In this document: positions 25,569 through 35,080 of the stretch, in pieces
Numbering within the stretch: position 1 is the first letter of the stretch
Layout: every line of letters begins with the position of its first letter
Notes under the pieces: generated by a model
The model's database searches: none
What the model was told of the DNA's origin: nothing
What the model saw: the letters and a program-made list of their open reading frames with translations, nothing else
Program-made: the position numbers and the translations under genes
Origin: Rahnella variigena
Lineage (GTDB): Bacteria; Pseudomonadota; Gammaproteobacteria; Enterobacterales; Enterobacteriaceae
Assembly: GCF_003610915.1 (NCBI RefSeq)
Contig: NZ_NSDJ01000001.1
Coordinates: 2,294,001 to 2,358,000, forward strand
Length of the DNA stretch: 64,000 nt
Reading direction: 5' to 3'

Positions 25569-28500
25569 ATGCTTCAGCAATTTATCAAAAGACCCCGTTT
25601 TGCGGTGGTGATCGCGCTGGTGACGGCACTGTTGGGTGCCGTTGCACTCAAGGTGATCCCGGTCGAGCAGTATCCTGATATTACGCCACCGGTGGTTTCG
25701 GTCAGCGCCACCTATCCCGGTGCCAGCGCGCGCGATGTGGCGGAATCCGTCGCTGCGCCTATTGAAGCGCAGGTCAATGGCGTCAGTAATATGTTGTATA
25801 TGTCATCGAACAGCGGCAATAACGGCAGTTACACGCTGACCATTACCTTTGCCAGTGGCACCGATCCGGACACCGCGGCCGTGGAAGTCCAGAACCGTAT
25901 TTCTCAGGTCAGCTCGCGTCTTCCGCCGGAAGTGCTAAGCACGGGTGTATCGGTGCGTAAACAGGCGTCTAATATTCTGATGGGGATCAGCCTGCTTTCA
26001 CCAAAAAATACGCACGACAAATTATTTATCAGTAACTTTGCCAGCATTCAATTGCGCGATGCGCTGGCGCGTATTGATGGCGTAGGTGATGTGCGGGTTT
26101 TCGGTTCGCGTGATTACAGTATGCGGATCTGGCTGGATCCGAACAAAATGGAAGCGCTGGATGTCAGCAGCATTGAAATCAGCACGGCTATCCGCGAGCA
26201 AAACGTACAGGCCGCTGCCGGACAGATTGGCGCGTCACCTAGTCCATCAATGCAGCAGCAAACCCTGACCATTAGCGGTGCCGGACGGCTGAGTTCGCCG
26301 GAAGAGTTCGGCAATATCATTGTGCGCAAGAATGCCAATGGCGGAACGGTTCGTCTGCGGGACGTCGCGCGAATTGAACTGGGCGCGCAGGATTATCAGG
26401 TCAATGCCACACTGAATCAGACGCCATCTGCGTTCCTGTCTGTATATCCCGCGCCGGGAGCGAATGCGCTGAATGTGGCCAATGCGGTGCGTGAAGAGAT
26501 GACGCGTCAGGCGCGCAATTTCCCTCACGACCTCACCTATGAAATTAAATTCGACTCAACCCGTTTTGTGAGCGCTACGCTGGATGAAATCGCTGTTTCA
26601 CTGGTGCTGACTTTTATCGTTGTTCTGACAATTGTGTATTTGTTCCTGCAAAGCTTGCGAGCGACATTCATCGTCGCGCTGACCATTCCGGTTTCGTTGC
26701 TCGGCACATTTGCTGTGCTGTACGCCTTTGGCTATTCCGCCAACACGCTGAGTTTGTTTGCCATTATTCTGGCCCTGACGGTGGTGGTCGATGATGCCAT
26801 TGTGGTGGTAGAAAACGTCGAGCGTTTGATGATGGAAGACCCGTCTCTCGGACGCGTTGCCGCTACCCGCAAAGCCCTGAAGCAAATTGCGGGCCCGGTA
26901 ATTGCGACGACCGTGGTTCTGCTGGCGGTATTTGTCCCGATTGCGGTTTTACCTGGCATTACCGGCGCCCTGTATCGTCAGTTTGCCGTTACATTGTCGG
27001 CTGCAGTGGTGCTTTCCAGTATCAATGCGCTGACGCTGACGCCGGCACTGTGCGCGACGTTGCTCAAACCGCGCCCTGAGAAACCCGCCCGCATTTTCCA
27101 CCTCTTTAATCAGGGGCTGGACAGCGTGCGTGATAAGTATGTCAAAACCGCTGCGGGTCTGAGTAAACATGCCCTGACCAGCGTAGCGACGGTGCTGGTC
27201 ATTACCGGCGCCTGCGTGTGGGGCTACAACAGCCTGCCAAAATCTTTTCTGCCGGATGAAGATCAGGGTTACTTCTTCGTGAATGTGCAGTTACCAGATG
27301 GTGCATCCCTGAACCGGACTGACGCCGTGCTGGACCAGATGCAGACCCTTCTGGAGAAGGATCCTGCGGTGGAAGATGTGATCGCTATCAGCGGTTTTAG
27401 CCTGATGAGCGGCGGAAGTGCGCCCAATACTGCGTTCGGCATTGTATTGCTCAAACCCTGGGGTGAGCGCAGCGCAGTGGATCAGGTGATCGGTCGTCTG
27501 CAACCGGCAATGGCGGGCATTCCTTCTGCGATGATCATGGCGATAAATCCGCCGGCGATTTCCGGGCTGGGAACCGCTTCCGGACTGGATTTACGCCTTC
27601 AGGCATTGCAGGGGCAATCCCCGCAGGAACTGGCAGAAATTGGACGAACGATAATACAGGCGGCCAATCAAAATCCGCAGCTGAGCCGTGTCTTCACTAC
27701 CTTCAGCGCCTCCGTACCGGAAATTGCCTTAAGCGTGGATCGCGATCGTGCCGCCATGATGCAGGTGCCCGTTGGCCGAATTTTCTCGACATTACAGACG
27801 TCTCTGGGCGGTGTGAATGTCAGCGATTTCATCAAGAACAACCGTTTGTTTAACGTGCAGATGCAAAATGAAATGGAAGATCGCCAGCGTGCGGACCAGA
27901 TTTCGACACTCACTGTGCGCAGTGATAACGGTTCACTGGTAAGCCTTGGGAAAATGGTGGAGCTGACACCTTCACTGGGCGCGCCCTTTATTACGCAATA
28001 TAACCAGTTCCCGTCGCTGGCGGTGAGCGGGGCGGCGGCGCCGGGCGTCAGTTCCGGTGAGGCGATGGCGCAAATGGAAAATATCCTCAGTGAAAAGTTA
28101 CCGGCAGGCTATGGCTATGAATGGAGCGGAATGTCATTGCAGGAAATTCAGGCCGGAGGGCAGGCAATCCTTATTTATGCCGCGGCACTTCTGTTTGCCT
28201 ATCTGTTCCTGGTGGCACAATACGAGAGCTGGAGCATTCCGCTGGTGGTCATGATTTCGGTTATTTTTGCGATATTTGGCGCTATCGGCGGCCTGCATTT
28301 AGCGGGATTAAGTAACGATGTCTATGCTCAAATTGGCATGGTGTTGCTCATCGGGCTGGCCGCGAAAAACGCCATATTGATCGTCGAGTTCTCCAAAGCG
28401 CGCAGGGAAGAAGGGGCAACCGTCCGCGAAGCCGCGCAGGAAGGGGCGAAACAGCGTTTTCGTGCTGTTATGATGACGGCCATTTCCTTCATTCTCGGCG

Positions 28501-28664
28501 TGTTACCTCTGGTAATGGCGTCAGGAGCGGGAGCCATGAGCCGTCATATTATCGGTGTCACAGTGTTTAGCGGCATGTTGCTGTCCACGACGGTGGGGAT
28601 CCTGTTTATCCCCGCGCTGTATGTTCATATTCAGCGTTTACGTGAGTGGACGAAATCCCGCTAA
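25569..28664 (+). CDS. RND multidrug efflux transporter, HAE-1 family
   Basis: 1031 residues, typical for AcrB/MexF-class pumps. TM1 near residues 10-28, first periplasmic loop with YPDITPPVVSVSATYPGAS, the TM4 proton-relay pair in VVDDAIVVVENVERLM, a second large loop (PDEDQGYFFVNVQLPDGAS) and the TM10 Lys in GLAAKNAILIVEFSKA. It uses the proton gradient to pump lipophilic compounds from the periplasm and membrane into the tripartite channel. Substrates cannot be read from the sequence. Co-transcribed with the adaptor and probably with tqsA, which starts 19 bp downstream. Confidence 0.94.
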   Translation: MLQQFIKRPRFAVVIALVTALLGAVALKVIPVEQYPDITPPVVSVSATYPGASARDVAESVAAPIEAQVNGVSNMLYMSSNSGNNGSYTLTITFASGTDPDTAAVEVQNRISQVSSRLPPEVLSTGVSVRKQASNILMGISLLSPKNTHDKLFISNFASIQLRDALARIDGVGDVRVFGSRDYSMRIWLDPNKMEALDVSSIEISTAIREQNVQAAAGQIGASPSPSMQQQTLTISGAGRLSSPEEFGNIIVRKNANGGTVRLRDVARIELGAQDYQVNATLNQTPSAFLSVYPAPGANALNVANAVREEMTRQARNFPHDLTYEIKFDSTRFVSATLDEIAVSLVLTFIVVLTIVYLFLQSLRATFIVALTIPVSLLGTFAVLYAFGYSANTLSLFAIILALTVVVDDAIVVVENVERLMMEDPSLGRVAATRKALKQIAGPVIATTVVLLAVFVPIAVLPGITGALYRQFAVTLSAAVVLSSINALTLTPALCATLLKPRPEKPARIFHLFNQGLDSVRDKYVKTAAGLSKHALTSVATVLVITGACVWGYNSLPKSFLPDEDQGYFFVNVQLPDGASLNRTDAVLDQMQTLLEKDPAVEDVIAISGFSLMSGGSAPNTAFGIVLLKPWGERSAVDQVIGRLQPAMAGIPSAMIMAINPPAISGLGTASGLDLRLQALQGQSPQELAEIGRTIIQAANQNPQLSRVFTTFSASVPEIALSVDRDRAAMMQVPVGRIFSTLQTSLGGVNVSDFIKNNRLFNVQMQNEMEDRQRADQISTLTVRSDNGSLVSLGKMVELTPSLGAPFITQYNQFPSLAVSGAAAPGVSSGEAMAQMENILSEKLPAGYGYEWSGMSLQEIQAGGQAILIYAAALLFAYLFLVAQYESWSIPLVVMISVIFAIFGAIGGLHLAGLSNDVYAQIGMVLLIGLAAKNAILIVEFSKARREEGATVREAAQEGAKQRFRAVMMTAISFILGVLPLVMASGAGAMSRHIIGVTVFSGMLLSTTVGILFIPALYVHIQRLREWTKSR

Positions 28665-28683
28665 AGGCATGAGGGAAAGAAAT

Positions 28684-29721
28684 TTGCGTAAGACAATGGT
28701 GACAACTCAGGGCCTGAGGATCGTCGTGATGATGGCGATGCTGGTGGTGATATTTGCGGGCATTAAATCGGCAGCAGATATCATTGTGCCATTCATTCTG
28801 GCGCTGTTTCTGGCTTTCGTCCTCAATCCACTGATTGTCTTACTGGGAAAATGGCGGGTGCCCCGGGCACTCGCGGTATTACTGGTTGCGACACTGACGG
28901 TATGCCTGATGGTGTTTCTGACCACCAAGTTGCTGATGACCCTGAATGAGTTTGCCCGCACATTACCGCAATATCGCGGGCTGATTGCAGCAAAGCTGAT
29001 AGAAATTGATGCCTGGTTCCACTGGTCAGAATTTTCATTAACACCTGAACAACTGGCCGGCTATATTGATCCGGCCTTCATGCTCAATCTGGTCAGCAAG
29101 CTTATCAGCTATCTGTCTAATGCCATGGCGGGTTTATTTTTACTGCTGATGACCGTCGCCTTTATGCTGCTCGAAGTTCCGCAACTGCCTTATAAGGTGC
29201 AGCAGTTGTCCGAAGATCCGGGCAAGGGCATGGCGAATGTTCAGCGTGCGCTCGACAGCGTAACCCGTTATCTGGTGATCAAAACGTTGATCAGCGTCGT
29301 GACCGGGCTGGCGGTGTGGGCGTTGCTGGCCGTTATGGGGATCAGGTTTGCGTTTCTCTGGGGGATGCTGGCTTTTGCACTCAATTATATCCCCAACATT
29401 GGTTCCTTTATCGCGGCAATTCCTCCCATCATTCAGGCATTTTTGTTCAATGGCTTCAGTGAAGGTCTGATTCTGACCGGAGGATATATCCTGATCAATC
29501 TGCTGTTCGGCAGCATTATTGATCCGAAAATTCTTGGCCGCGGGCTTGGGCTTTCGACGCTGGTGGTATTTGTATCGTTGATTTTTTGGGGATGGCTGAT
29601 GGGGCCGGTGGGAATGCTGCTGTCAGTACCGCTGACCATTGTGCTGAAAATTGCACTGGAGCCGACCGCTGCTGGACACAAAATTGCCGTCCTGCTGGGC
29701 GACGGACCGCTGAAACGCTAA
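28684..29721 (+). CDS. tqsA: TqsA-like AI-2E family transporter
   Basis: I choose the TTG at 28684: AGGG lies 8 bases upstream, and the 345-residue product then aligns from its first residue with E. coli TqsA (344). ATG codons at 28669 (1 base from its purine stretch) and 28696 are alternatives. About seven TM segments; signature blocks are [36 protein letters not shown] and [21 protein letters not shown]-like end. In E. coli TqsA exports the quorum signal AI-2 and affects biofilm formation. Its place at the end of an RND operon is unusual. Stops 2 bp from the convergent MarR gene. Confidence 0.85.
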   Translation: [345 protein letters not shown]

Positions 29722-29723
29722 TT

Positions 29724-30182
29724 TCAGTTCTGCTCTTCTATTCGCTGCGCGAGAATTTCGATGCTTTGCAGCGATATCAGTAATTGCTGACGGGCGGCTA
29801 GATCAAGCCCGTCAAACAATCTGTCGATGGCTTCCTGCTTGGGTTTTTTTACCTGCGCCAGTGCCTGTTTGCCGGCTTCTGTCAGCTCAAGCAATTGCGA
29901 ACGGCGGTCAGTAGGATGGCGACGACGCACCAGTAAACCATCTCTGTCCATCGCATCTATTGCATCTGTGATCGTACGGGGAGATTGCTGAAGCACGTTG
30001 GCCAGCTCAGCCGGACGGCAGGTCCCTTCCTGGGCAATCGCTGTCAGCAGTTTTTCGCGTGCAAGAGAAAGCCCCTGAGCGGACATGGCGGCGTCTACTT
30101 GTTTACGCATCAGCCGGATAACCGACAGCAGCGTTTCAGTGATCACCGCCGGAGTTGCATCGTCAGATGTGTGTTCAATCAT
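29724..30182 (-). CDS. MarR-family transcriptional regulator
   Basis: 152 residues with the MarR winged helix: recognition region RPAELANVLQQSPRTITDAIDAMDRDGLLVRRRHPTDRRSQLLELTEAG, including the wing DRR. MarR proteins usually repress neighbouring efflux genes and release on binding small phenolic ligands. It converges on the RND-tqsA operon with 2 bp between stop codons, so if it controls that operon it must act on the distant promoter near 24.2-24.4 kb. Confidence 0.9.
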   Translation of the reverse strand: MIEHTSDDATPAVITETLLSVIRLMRKQVDAAMSAQGLSLAREKLLTAIAQEGTCRPAELANVLQQSPRTITDAIDAMDRDGLLVRRRHPTDRRSQLLELTEAGKQALAQVKKPKQEAIDRLFDGLDLAARQQLLISLQSIEILAQRIEEQN

Positions 30183-30372
30183 ATTGTGAGGCCACTCAAA
30201 ATTAGTCTGCTAACGTTGAGTTTATTGTATCCCTCCGCGGGCGGAGTGCAACCTGCCTGTGGCATGGAGTTTAAAGCACGACGGGTAAAGTGGAAGGTTT
30301 GAAGCGGAGAAATAGCGATGACAAAGCCACTTAATACCCTGACTGAACAGGATATTAATTAGCTTTGTTGGC

Positions 30373-31041
30373 TTAACTGTAGATTTTGTAAATCTGCTGA
30401 AGGTCATCTTTAATCTGACGACTGACGGGTGTTGCGGAAATATCATCGATCGGCCAGAACATATACTTGATGAGATTATAAACGAAGCAGAACTCCAGAC
30501 GGTTACGGACTTTTATTTTTTGCGCCAGATGACGCTTGTGGACATAAACCGTTCGGCTACTGATATTCAATTTTCTGGCGATGCGGTAGTTAGGCATTTC
30601 CGACATCCAGTAACTCATCACCAGAATCTCCTGATCGCTAAACAAGGTTCTGGGGATCTTGAAATTATTAACGGGCATAAACGACTGCGGGTCTAAAGCT
30701 ATCTCTCGTAATAATGACGTCAGTGACTGTTTGTTGAGAATAAATACTTCGCGGGTAACCGCAATCGGAGTATCACAATCAGGATAATTCGCATCGATAT
30801 AACAGTATATACTTGCGCCGTGTCGAAACTCGAAGAAGTTTTTTAATTCCTGAGACAATTCGGAGTTGTGACAATACTTCGTCATGTTAACTAAGATAAT
30901 GTCTGGCTGAAATTCAGGGATAGAGTCTAACGCCTGTGAAACATTCACTGCATCAATAATCTGGAGATTATTATTCTCAGCCAGATACGAGAAAATTCCT
31001 AATCGGGTAAAGCCACAGGGTTCAATAATTGAGATTTTCAT
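30373..31041 (-). CDS. RcsA-like LuxR-family regulator with a pseudo-receiver domain
   Basis: 222 residues. The N-terminal 110 residues have the receiver-domain pattern (MKISIIEPCGFTRLGIFSYL, DIILVNMTK, VFILNKQS), but the phosphoacceptor Asp is replaced by Asn in LVNMT and the acidic pocket is reduced to a single Glu. The C-terminus is a LuxR/FixJ helix-turn-helix (LFSDQEILVMSYWMSEMPNYRIARKLNISSRTVYVHKRHLAQKI). This is the layout of RcsA and similar auxiliary regulators that do not rely on phosphorylation. Target genes are unknown; nearest neighbours are the MarR gene and solA. Confidence 0.85.
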   Translation of the reverse strand: MKISIIEPCGFTRLGIFSYLAENNNLQIIDAVNVSQALDSIPEFQPDIILVNMTKYCHNSELSQELKNFFEFRHGASIYCYIDANYPDCDTPIAVTREVFILNKQSLTSLLREIALDPQSFMPVNNFKIPRTLFSDQEILVMSYWMSEMPNYRIARKLNISSRTVYVHKRHLAQKIKVRNRLEFCFVYNLIKYMFWPIDDISATPVSRQIKDDLQQIYKIYS

Positions 31042-31201
31042 GTCACGTCCTTGTCATGCGTGTCATTACGCGATGGAAACCACTCCTGTGATTTCTGCGG
31101 CTAGCATAGTTTTTTTTCTATAATGCTGTCAATTCGGAAATACCAGACTATTGATCTCGTTCAAAGCGAAATTAGAAATATTCCTTACAGAAATATAATG
31201 A

Positions 31202-31230
31202 CAACCATCGTTAAATATCAACGATGGTTG
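31202..31230 (-). terminator. Stem-loop after solA
   Basis: CAACCATCGTT (31202-31212) and AACGATGGTTG (31220-31230) form an 11-pair stem with a 7-base loop, 13 bp after the solA stop. On the minus strand the following TCATTATATTTC is only moderately T-rich, so termination strength is uncertain. Confidence 0.6.
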
Positions 31231-31243
31231 AAACATTTTTACA

Positions 31244-32359
31244 TTAACTGAATCTTGAGAGAGAAAAGGGTTTAAGATCAAAAGGAATAGGATGATTGTT
31301 AGCGAAGTAAGTAACTATTTCACCTAATACGCTGGCAAATTTGAAGCCGTGCCCGCTTAACCCTGAAATAACCAGCGTATTTTTGTGGTCAGGCAGTGTA
31401 TCTATAATGAAGTCTTCATCTTCAGTCATATCGTAAGTGCATGATGCACCGCGCAGACTGACCCCAACTCCGGGCAGGAAATGTCGGAAAAAATTGAAGG
31501 ACTCGGTACCATCCTGACTGATTTTGCCGAAGGGTGACCGTTCCTCTGGTTCTGTGATCCACTGGCCCCCATTGTGTTTTCCTAGTTTCAGGGCATCTTT
31601 GACTGAGGGGAAACCGTAGTACTGATCGCCTTGCTGTGTTTCAAGGGTAAATGCAGGGAAGTGGTTTTCCTCACTATAACGGCCATCCGCATGGAACCAG
31701 GCGAAAACTTTGCGCAGAGGTTTAACCGGCACTTCAGGCAGAATCCTGGTGACCCAGGTGCCCGCAGATACCAGCATTTTTGCCGCACTGTAGACGCCAT
31801 CCGCCGTAGTCACCTCAACGCTGTTCTCATGCCATTGAATACTTTCAACCGGGCAATTAAACAACTGCGCGCATCCGGCTTCTCGGGCCAGACGGATATA
31901 TGCGGTGACGGCCATTTCACATTGCAGATAACCGGAGTCAGGCTCAAACACGCCTGAATAACCGTCAGGTAACGTGAATAAAGGCCATTTATCACGGATA
32001 TCCGCGGCGCTCAGGTTCTGTGTGTTCAGGTGATAGGTTTGTGCGCTGTGTTTTACATTACCGATGAATTCAGAATTTTCAGGACCGATGTTGAGCACGC
32101 CGCTGCGATGAAAAATCTTATCGCCGCTCAGTTCTGCCAGTTCATTCCACAGCGTTTGTGCCCTAAGCAGCATAGGTACATAACGCGCGCCTTCACCATA
32201 AGCATGGCGGATCAGACGGGTTTCACCGTGATGGCTGCCTGCCTGATGGGGCGGCATTGAACTGTCTATCATCAGCACCTTCAATCCGGCACGGGTGGCG
32301 TAGTAGCCCGCCGCAGAACCGACTGAACCGCTGCCGACGATAATGAGATCGTAATCCAT
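31244..32359 (-). CDS. solA: SolA, N-methyl-L-tryptophan oxidase
   Basis: 371 residues, one shorter than E. coli SolA (372), with close similarity throughout. The Rossmann FAD-binding start is [22 protein letters not shown], followed by [22 protein letters not shown]; the covalent-FAD Cys lies in [24 protein letters not shown] near the C-terminus. A cytoplasmic monomeric sarcosine oxidase-type flavoenzyme that demethylates N-methyltryptophan and related amino acids. Followed by bssS further upstream on the same strand, 142 bp away and separated by a terminator. Confidence 0.96.
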   Translation of the reverse strand: MDYDLIIVGSGSVGSAAGYYATRAGLKVLMIDSSMPPHQAGSHHGETRLIRHAYGEGARYVPMLLRAQTLWNELAELSGDKIFHRSGVLNIGPENSEFIGNVKHSAQTYHLNTQNLSAADIRDKWPLFTLPDGYSGVFEPDSGYLQCEMAVTAYIRLAREAGCAQLFNCPVESIQWHENSVEVTTADGVYSAAKMLVSAGTWVTRILPEVPVKPLRKVFAWFHADGRYSEENHFPAFTLETQQGDQYYGFPSVKDALKLGKHNGGQWITEPEERSPFGKISQDGTESFNFFRHFLPGVGVSLRGASCTYDMTEDEDFIIDTLPDHKNTLVISGLSGHGFKFASVLGEIVTYFANNHPIPFDLKPFSLSRFS

Positions 32360-32452
32360 ATTTAAAAATTCCTGAGGTGAGTTTTTAACAAATAGGCTAC
32401 AGGCATGATAGAGAGTTTACGACGGTGAAGGCAAGCAGGGCAGAGGCAAAGA

Positions 32453-32482
32453 AAAAGGCACCAGGATGAAATCGCTGGTGCC
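32453..32482 (-). terminator. Terminator of bssS
   Basis: GGCACCAG (32457-32464), 10-base loop, CTGGTGCC (32475-32482); read on the minus strand the stem is followed by TTTTTCTTT. Confidence 0.85.
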
Positions 32483-32501
32483 TCAGGCTGGCAGATTAAA
32501 A

Positions 32502-32756
32502 TCAATGTTTTCGGTGATCACTGTATTCGTACTCGTTAGATTCTATCTTTTCAATGCCGGCTTCGAGAATGTTGATCAGTTGTCGGGCAACGTCGGTAGT
32601 TAACCACAAGGTTCTGTCTACCTGAGCATCCTCGGGTGTCTGGTCTTTTGAAGACAGGTAATGAAGACGTATCATCATGGCGTCATAAGAGTCGACGGTA
32701 CTGATATCCCAACCAACAAGCGGGTGTGTCTGAATAACTTCATCATTTCTGTCCAT
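32502..32756 (-). CDS. bssS: BssS, biofilm regulator
   Basis: 84 residues, the length of E. coli BssS, with the conserved N-terminal NDEVIQTHPLVGWDISTVDSYDA and TLWLTTDVARQ-I-ILEAGI-KIES. A small cytoplasmic protein that in E. coli influences biofilm formation through AI-2 and indole signalling; the molecular action is unknown. Preceded by AAGGGGTCTAT. Same location beside solA and dinI as in E. coli. Confidence 0.95.
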   Translation of the reverse strand: MDRNDEVIQTHPLVGWDISTVDSYDAMMIRLHYLSSKDQTPEDAQVDRTLWLTTDVARQLINILEAGIEKIESNEYEYSDHRKH

Positions 32757-33102
32757 ATAGACCCCTTAAATTGTAGTGACTAACGTGAGTGACTATCTGA
32801 GGATCAATGCGGCTCATTATCAGGTGAGCTTGTTCAGTATAAACAGTTAAATCGATTTATGGTGAGATTTGAGAGTATTAAATTGTAAATAATTTGTGGC
32901 GATTAATAATTCAGCAGAATAGTCCGAAGATTAACCAAAATTATTTTTTGGGGGAAGTATGATTTATGCATTCCAATGGAATAAAAAACCGGACTGCGAC
33001 GCCCGGTGAAATACAGAAATAGCCTTACGGCGTGGTTTTAATAAACCTGATTATTATAAATAGGGCAGAGAAAATGAATAGGTTTGCAGACATTTCATAG
33101 TG
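32757..33102. other. 346-bp region between bssS and dinI
   Basis: No gene. It must hold the bssS promoter on the minus strand. It is AT-rich, and the dinI terminator lies at 32981-33008. About 95 bp of untranslated DNA separate the dinI stop from that hairpin. Confidence 0.5.
32981..33008 (-). terminator. Probable terminator of dinI
   Basis: On the minus strand ACCGGGC, loop GTCGCA, GTCCGGT (one G-U pair) followed by TTTTTTA. Confidence 0.72.
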
Positions 33103-33357
33103 TTACTCATCGTTCTGATTTGAAAACCAGTCGTCGGCACTTTCCCAGGTTTCCTGCAAAATTTCTTCGATCAGATCGCGATCAGTTTTAGCTCCGCCCA
33201 ATACGGACAGGCTATTTGCTCCCGCATAACGGACCTGAACTTTATTTTCGCGATCAGTAAACTGTTTGTTAATTCTCTTACTCAATTCACCCGATAACGC
33301 GTCCAGCGCGCCAACAGGCAGAGGCTTGGTTTTATCGATTGTGACTTCAACACGCAT
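33103..33357 (-). CDS. dinI: DinI, modulator of RecA activity
   Basis: 84 residues matching E. coli DinI (81): MRVEVTIDKTKPLP, the central VRYAGANSLSVLGG and the acidic C-terminal helix ILQETWESADDWF that binds RecA. It stabilises or limits RecA filaments and slows LexA and UmuD cleavage. AGGAGG sits 6 bases before the ATG. A perfect LexA palindrome lies 22 bp upstream of the start, so SOS induction is well supported. Confidence 0.96.
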   Translation of the reverse strand: MRVEVTIDKTKPLPVGALDALSGELSKRINKQFTDRENKVQVRYAGANSLSVLGGAKTDRDLIEEILQETWESADDWFSNQNDE

Positions 33358-33374
33358 AGGACCTCCTGAATAGA

Positions 33375-33400
33375 TTTGACTGTATATTTATACAGTCAAA
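33375..33400. promoter_or_regulatory. LexA box of dinI
   Basis: CTGTATATTTATACAG (33380-33395) fits the LexA consensus CTG-N10-CAG. The palindrome extends to 12 matched bases on each side of a TT centre (33375-33400). Confidence 0.95.
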
Positions 33401-33438
33401 TCATGATCAGCGCAAGCTACCGTGCAGAGAAATCGTAT

Positions 33439-34488
33439 TTAGTACGATGTCACTTTCCAGTTCAGGGTTTGTCCCGCGAGGAATGGCACAACAGATTCGT
33501 TACCTAAAGCAATTTCTTCCGGCTGCGTCACCGGCGTGCGCGTCAGTTCGATGAAATCTTCATTGAGCGGCAAACCATAGAAACGCGGACCATTAAGAGA
33601 GCAGAATGCTTCGAAATGCTGCAGCGCATTCATCTCTTCAAAGACGGTGGCATAAGCGGACAGCGCGAGTGGTGCATTAAAGCAACCAGCACAGCCACAG
33701 CTAGATTCTTTACGGTCTTTAGTGTGTGGCGCGGAATCTGTGCCCAGGAAGAAACGGTCAGCACCGCTGGCGATGACTTCACGCAGTGCTTCCTGATGAA
33801 CGTTGCGTTTAAGAATCGGCAGACAGAACAGATGCGGACGAACTCCGCCTACCAGCATATGGTTGCGGTTAAACATCAGATGCTGTGGCGTGATGGTAGC
33901 GCCCAGATATTGATTACCGGAAAGAACATACTGAGCCGCTTCTTTGGTCGTGATGTGCTCGAAGACAATTTTCAGCTCAGGGAACTGACGGCGAACCGGA
34001 TCCATCACTTCATCGATGAAACGAGCTTCCCGATCAAAAATATCAACATGGCTGTGAGTGACTTCGCCGTGGATCAGCAAAGGCATGCCGATTTTTTGCA
34101 TACGCTCGAGCACAGGATAAATCGTTTTGACATCCGAAACCCCATGCTGGGAGTTGGTGGTCGCATTGGCCGGATACAGTTTTGCCGCAGTGAAAACACC
34201 TTGCTCGAACCCGCGGGCAATTTCTTCCGGATCCAGAGAATCGGTCAGATAGCAGGTCATCAGCGGGGTAAATTTATGCCCGGCAGGCAGCGCGGCCAGA
34301 ATACGTTCCCGATAGGCGATTGCCGCAGCGACAGTCGTTACAGGTGGCGTCAGGTTTGGCATGACAATCGCGCGACCAAAGACTTCACTGGTGAAAGGTA
34401 ACACCGTGCTGAGCATTTCGTCATCACGAAGGTGAATATGCCAGTCATCTGGGCGGCGGATTTTCAAAACTTGCGGTGTTGCGGTCAT
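33439..34488 (-). CDS. pyrC: PyrC, dihydroorotase
   Basis: 349-residue-class protein (349 codons before the stop) from the ATG at 34488, matching the E. coli start [22 protein letters not shown]. Zinc ligands are visible in DDWHIHLRD, the carboxylated Lys in TAAKLYPAN, and histidines in LLIHGEVTH and VFEHITT; the Asp is in FLGTDSAPH. It closes carbamoyl-aspartate to dihydroorotate in pyrimidine synthesis. GGAG lies 9 bases upstream. In E. coli pyrC is regulated by start-site choice and PurR; I cannot confirm either here. Confidence 0.96.
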   Translation of the reverse strand: MTATPQVLKIRRPDDWHIHLRDDEMLSTVLPFTSEVFGRAIVMPNLTPPVTTVAAAIAYRERILAALPAGHKFTPLMTCYLTDSLDPEEIARGFEQGVFTAAKLYPANATTNSQHGVSDVKTIYPVLERMQKIGMPLLIHGEVTHSHVDIFDREARFIDEVMDPVRRQFPELKIVFEHITTKEAAQYVLSGNQYLGATITPQHLMFNRNHMLVGGVRPHLFCLPILKRNVHQEALREVIASGADRFFLGTDSAPHTKDRKESSCGCAGCFNAPLALSAYATVFEEMNALQHFEAFCSLNGPRFYGLPLNEDFIELTRTPVTQPEEIALGNESVVPFLAGQTLNWKVTSY

Positions 34489-34710
34489 CAGGCAAAACTC
34501 CGGCATTGAGAGACAAGATGTTGGGATCAGGTGCGGTAATGGGAGCATTAACGGCGGGGAACAAGAATAAGCGTAAAACCGTTGTGTTGCATCTGTTAAA
34601 TAAAGTTCGTATTGAAATCAATGTATCGAAAGGTTCATAGTGGAGGGAGATTTTAGTCACCGTGCTTCATGGTGTGTGCCTGAGCATGACAAAATAACGG
34701 GAGAACCATA

Positions 34711-34998
34711 ATGGAAATCAGAGTTGTTGCCACAATTGTCGCGAAAAAAGAATTCAGGGCAAAAGTGACAGAAGCATTGCTTGACGTAATTGAGCCAAGC
34801 CGGCAGGAAGTGGGATGCCTGCAATATGAGCTGCATCAGGATCTGGATAACGACGGCACTTTTGTTTTCTATGAGCGCTGGGCATCAGAAGATGCGTTGA
34901 ACCAGCACAACAAGACCGAGCATTTCCAGCATTTCGCCAGAAGCCTGGAAGGGAAACTTGAGGAACTGACGATCCGTCGTCTGAAAAGTCTGGCCTGA
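34711..34998 (+). CDS. Antibiotic biosynthesis monooxygenase (ABM) domain protein
   Basis: 95 residues, a single dimeric alpha+beta barrel ABM domain: MEIRVVATIVAKKEFRAKVTEALL, then the typical RQEVGCLQYELHQDLDNDGTFVFYERWAS and FQHFARSL. It resembles YgiN-type putative quinol monooxygenases. Cytoplasmic; the substrate is unknown. GGGAG lies about 7 bases before the ATG. It sits between pyrC and rne where E. coli has the yceB-grxB-...-flg block. A bidirectional terminator follows. Confidence 0.86.
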   Translation: MEIRVVATIVAKKEFRAKVTEALLDVIEPSRQEVGCLQYELHQDLDNDGTFVFYERWASEDALNQHNKTEHFQHFARSLEGKLEELTIRRLKSLA

Positions 34999-35025
34999 TT
35001 TTCATGGGGCAGATAACTCGCCAAT

Positions 35026-35053
35026 AAAAAAACCCGCCGAGGCGGGTTTTTAG
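35026..35053. terminator. Bidirectional terminator between the ABM gene and rne
   Basis: AAAAAACCCGCC, loop GA, GGCGGGTTTTTAG: an 8-pair G+C-rich stem flanked by A and T tracts. Confidence 0.92.
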
Positions 35054-35080
35054 TTTTGTGACACTGTCAGCTCAGCGGAA

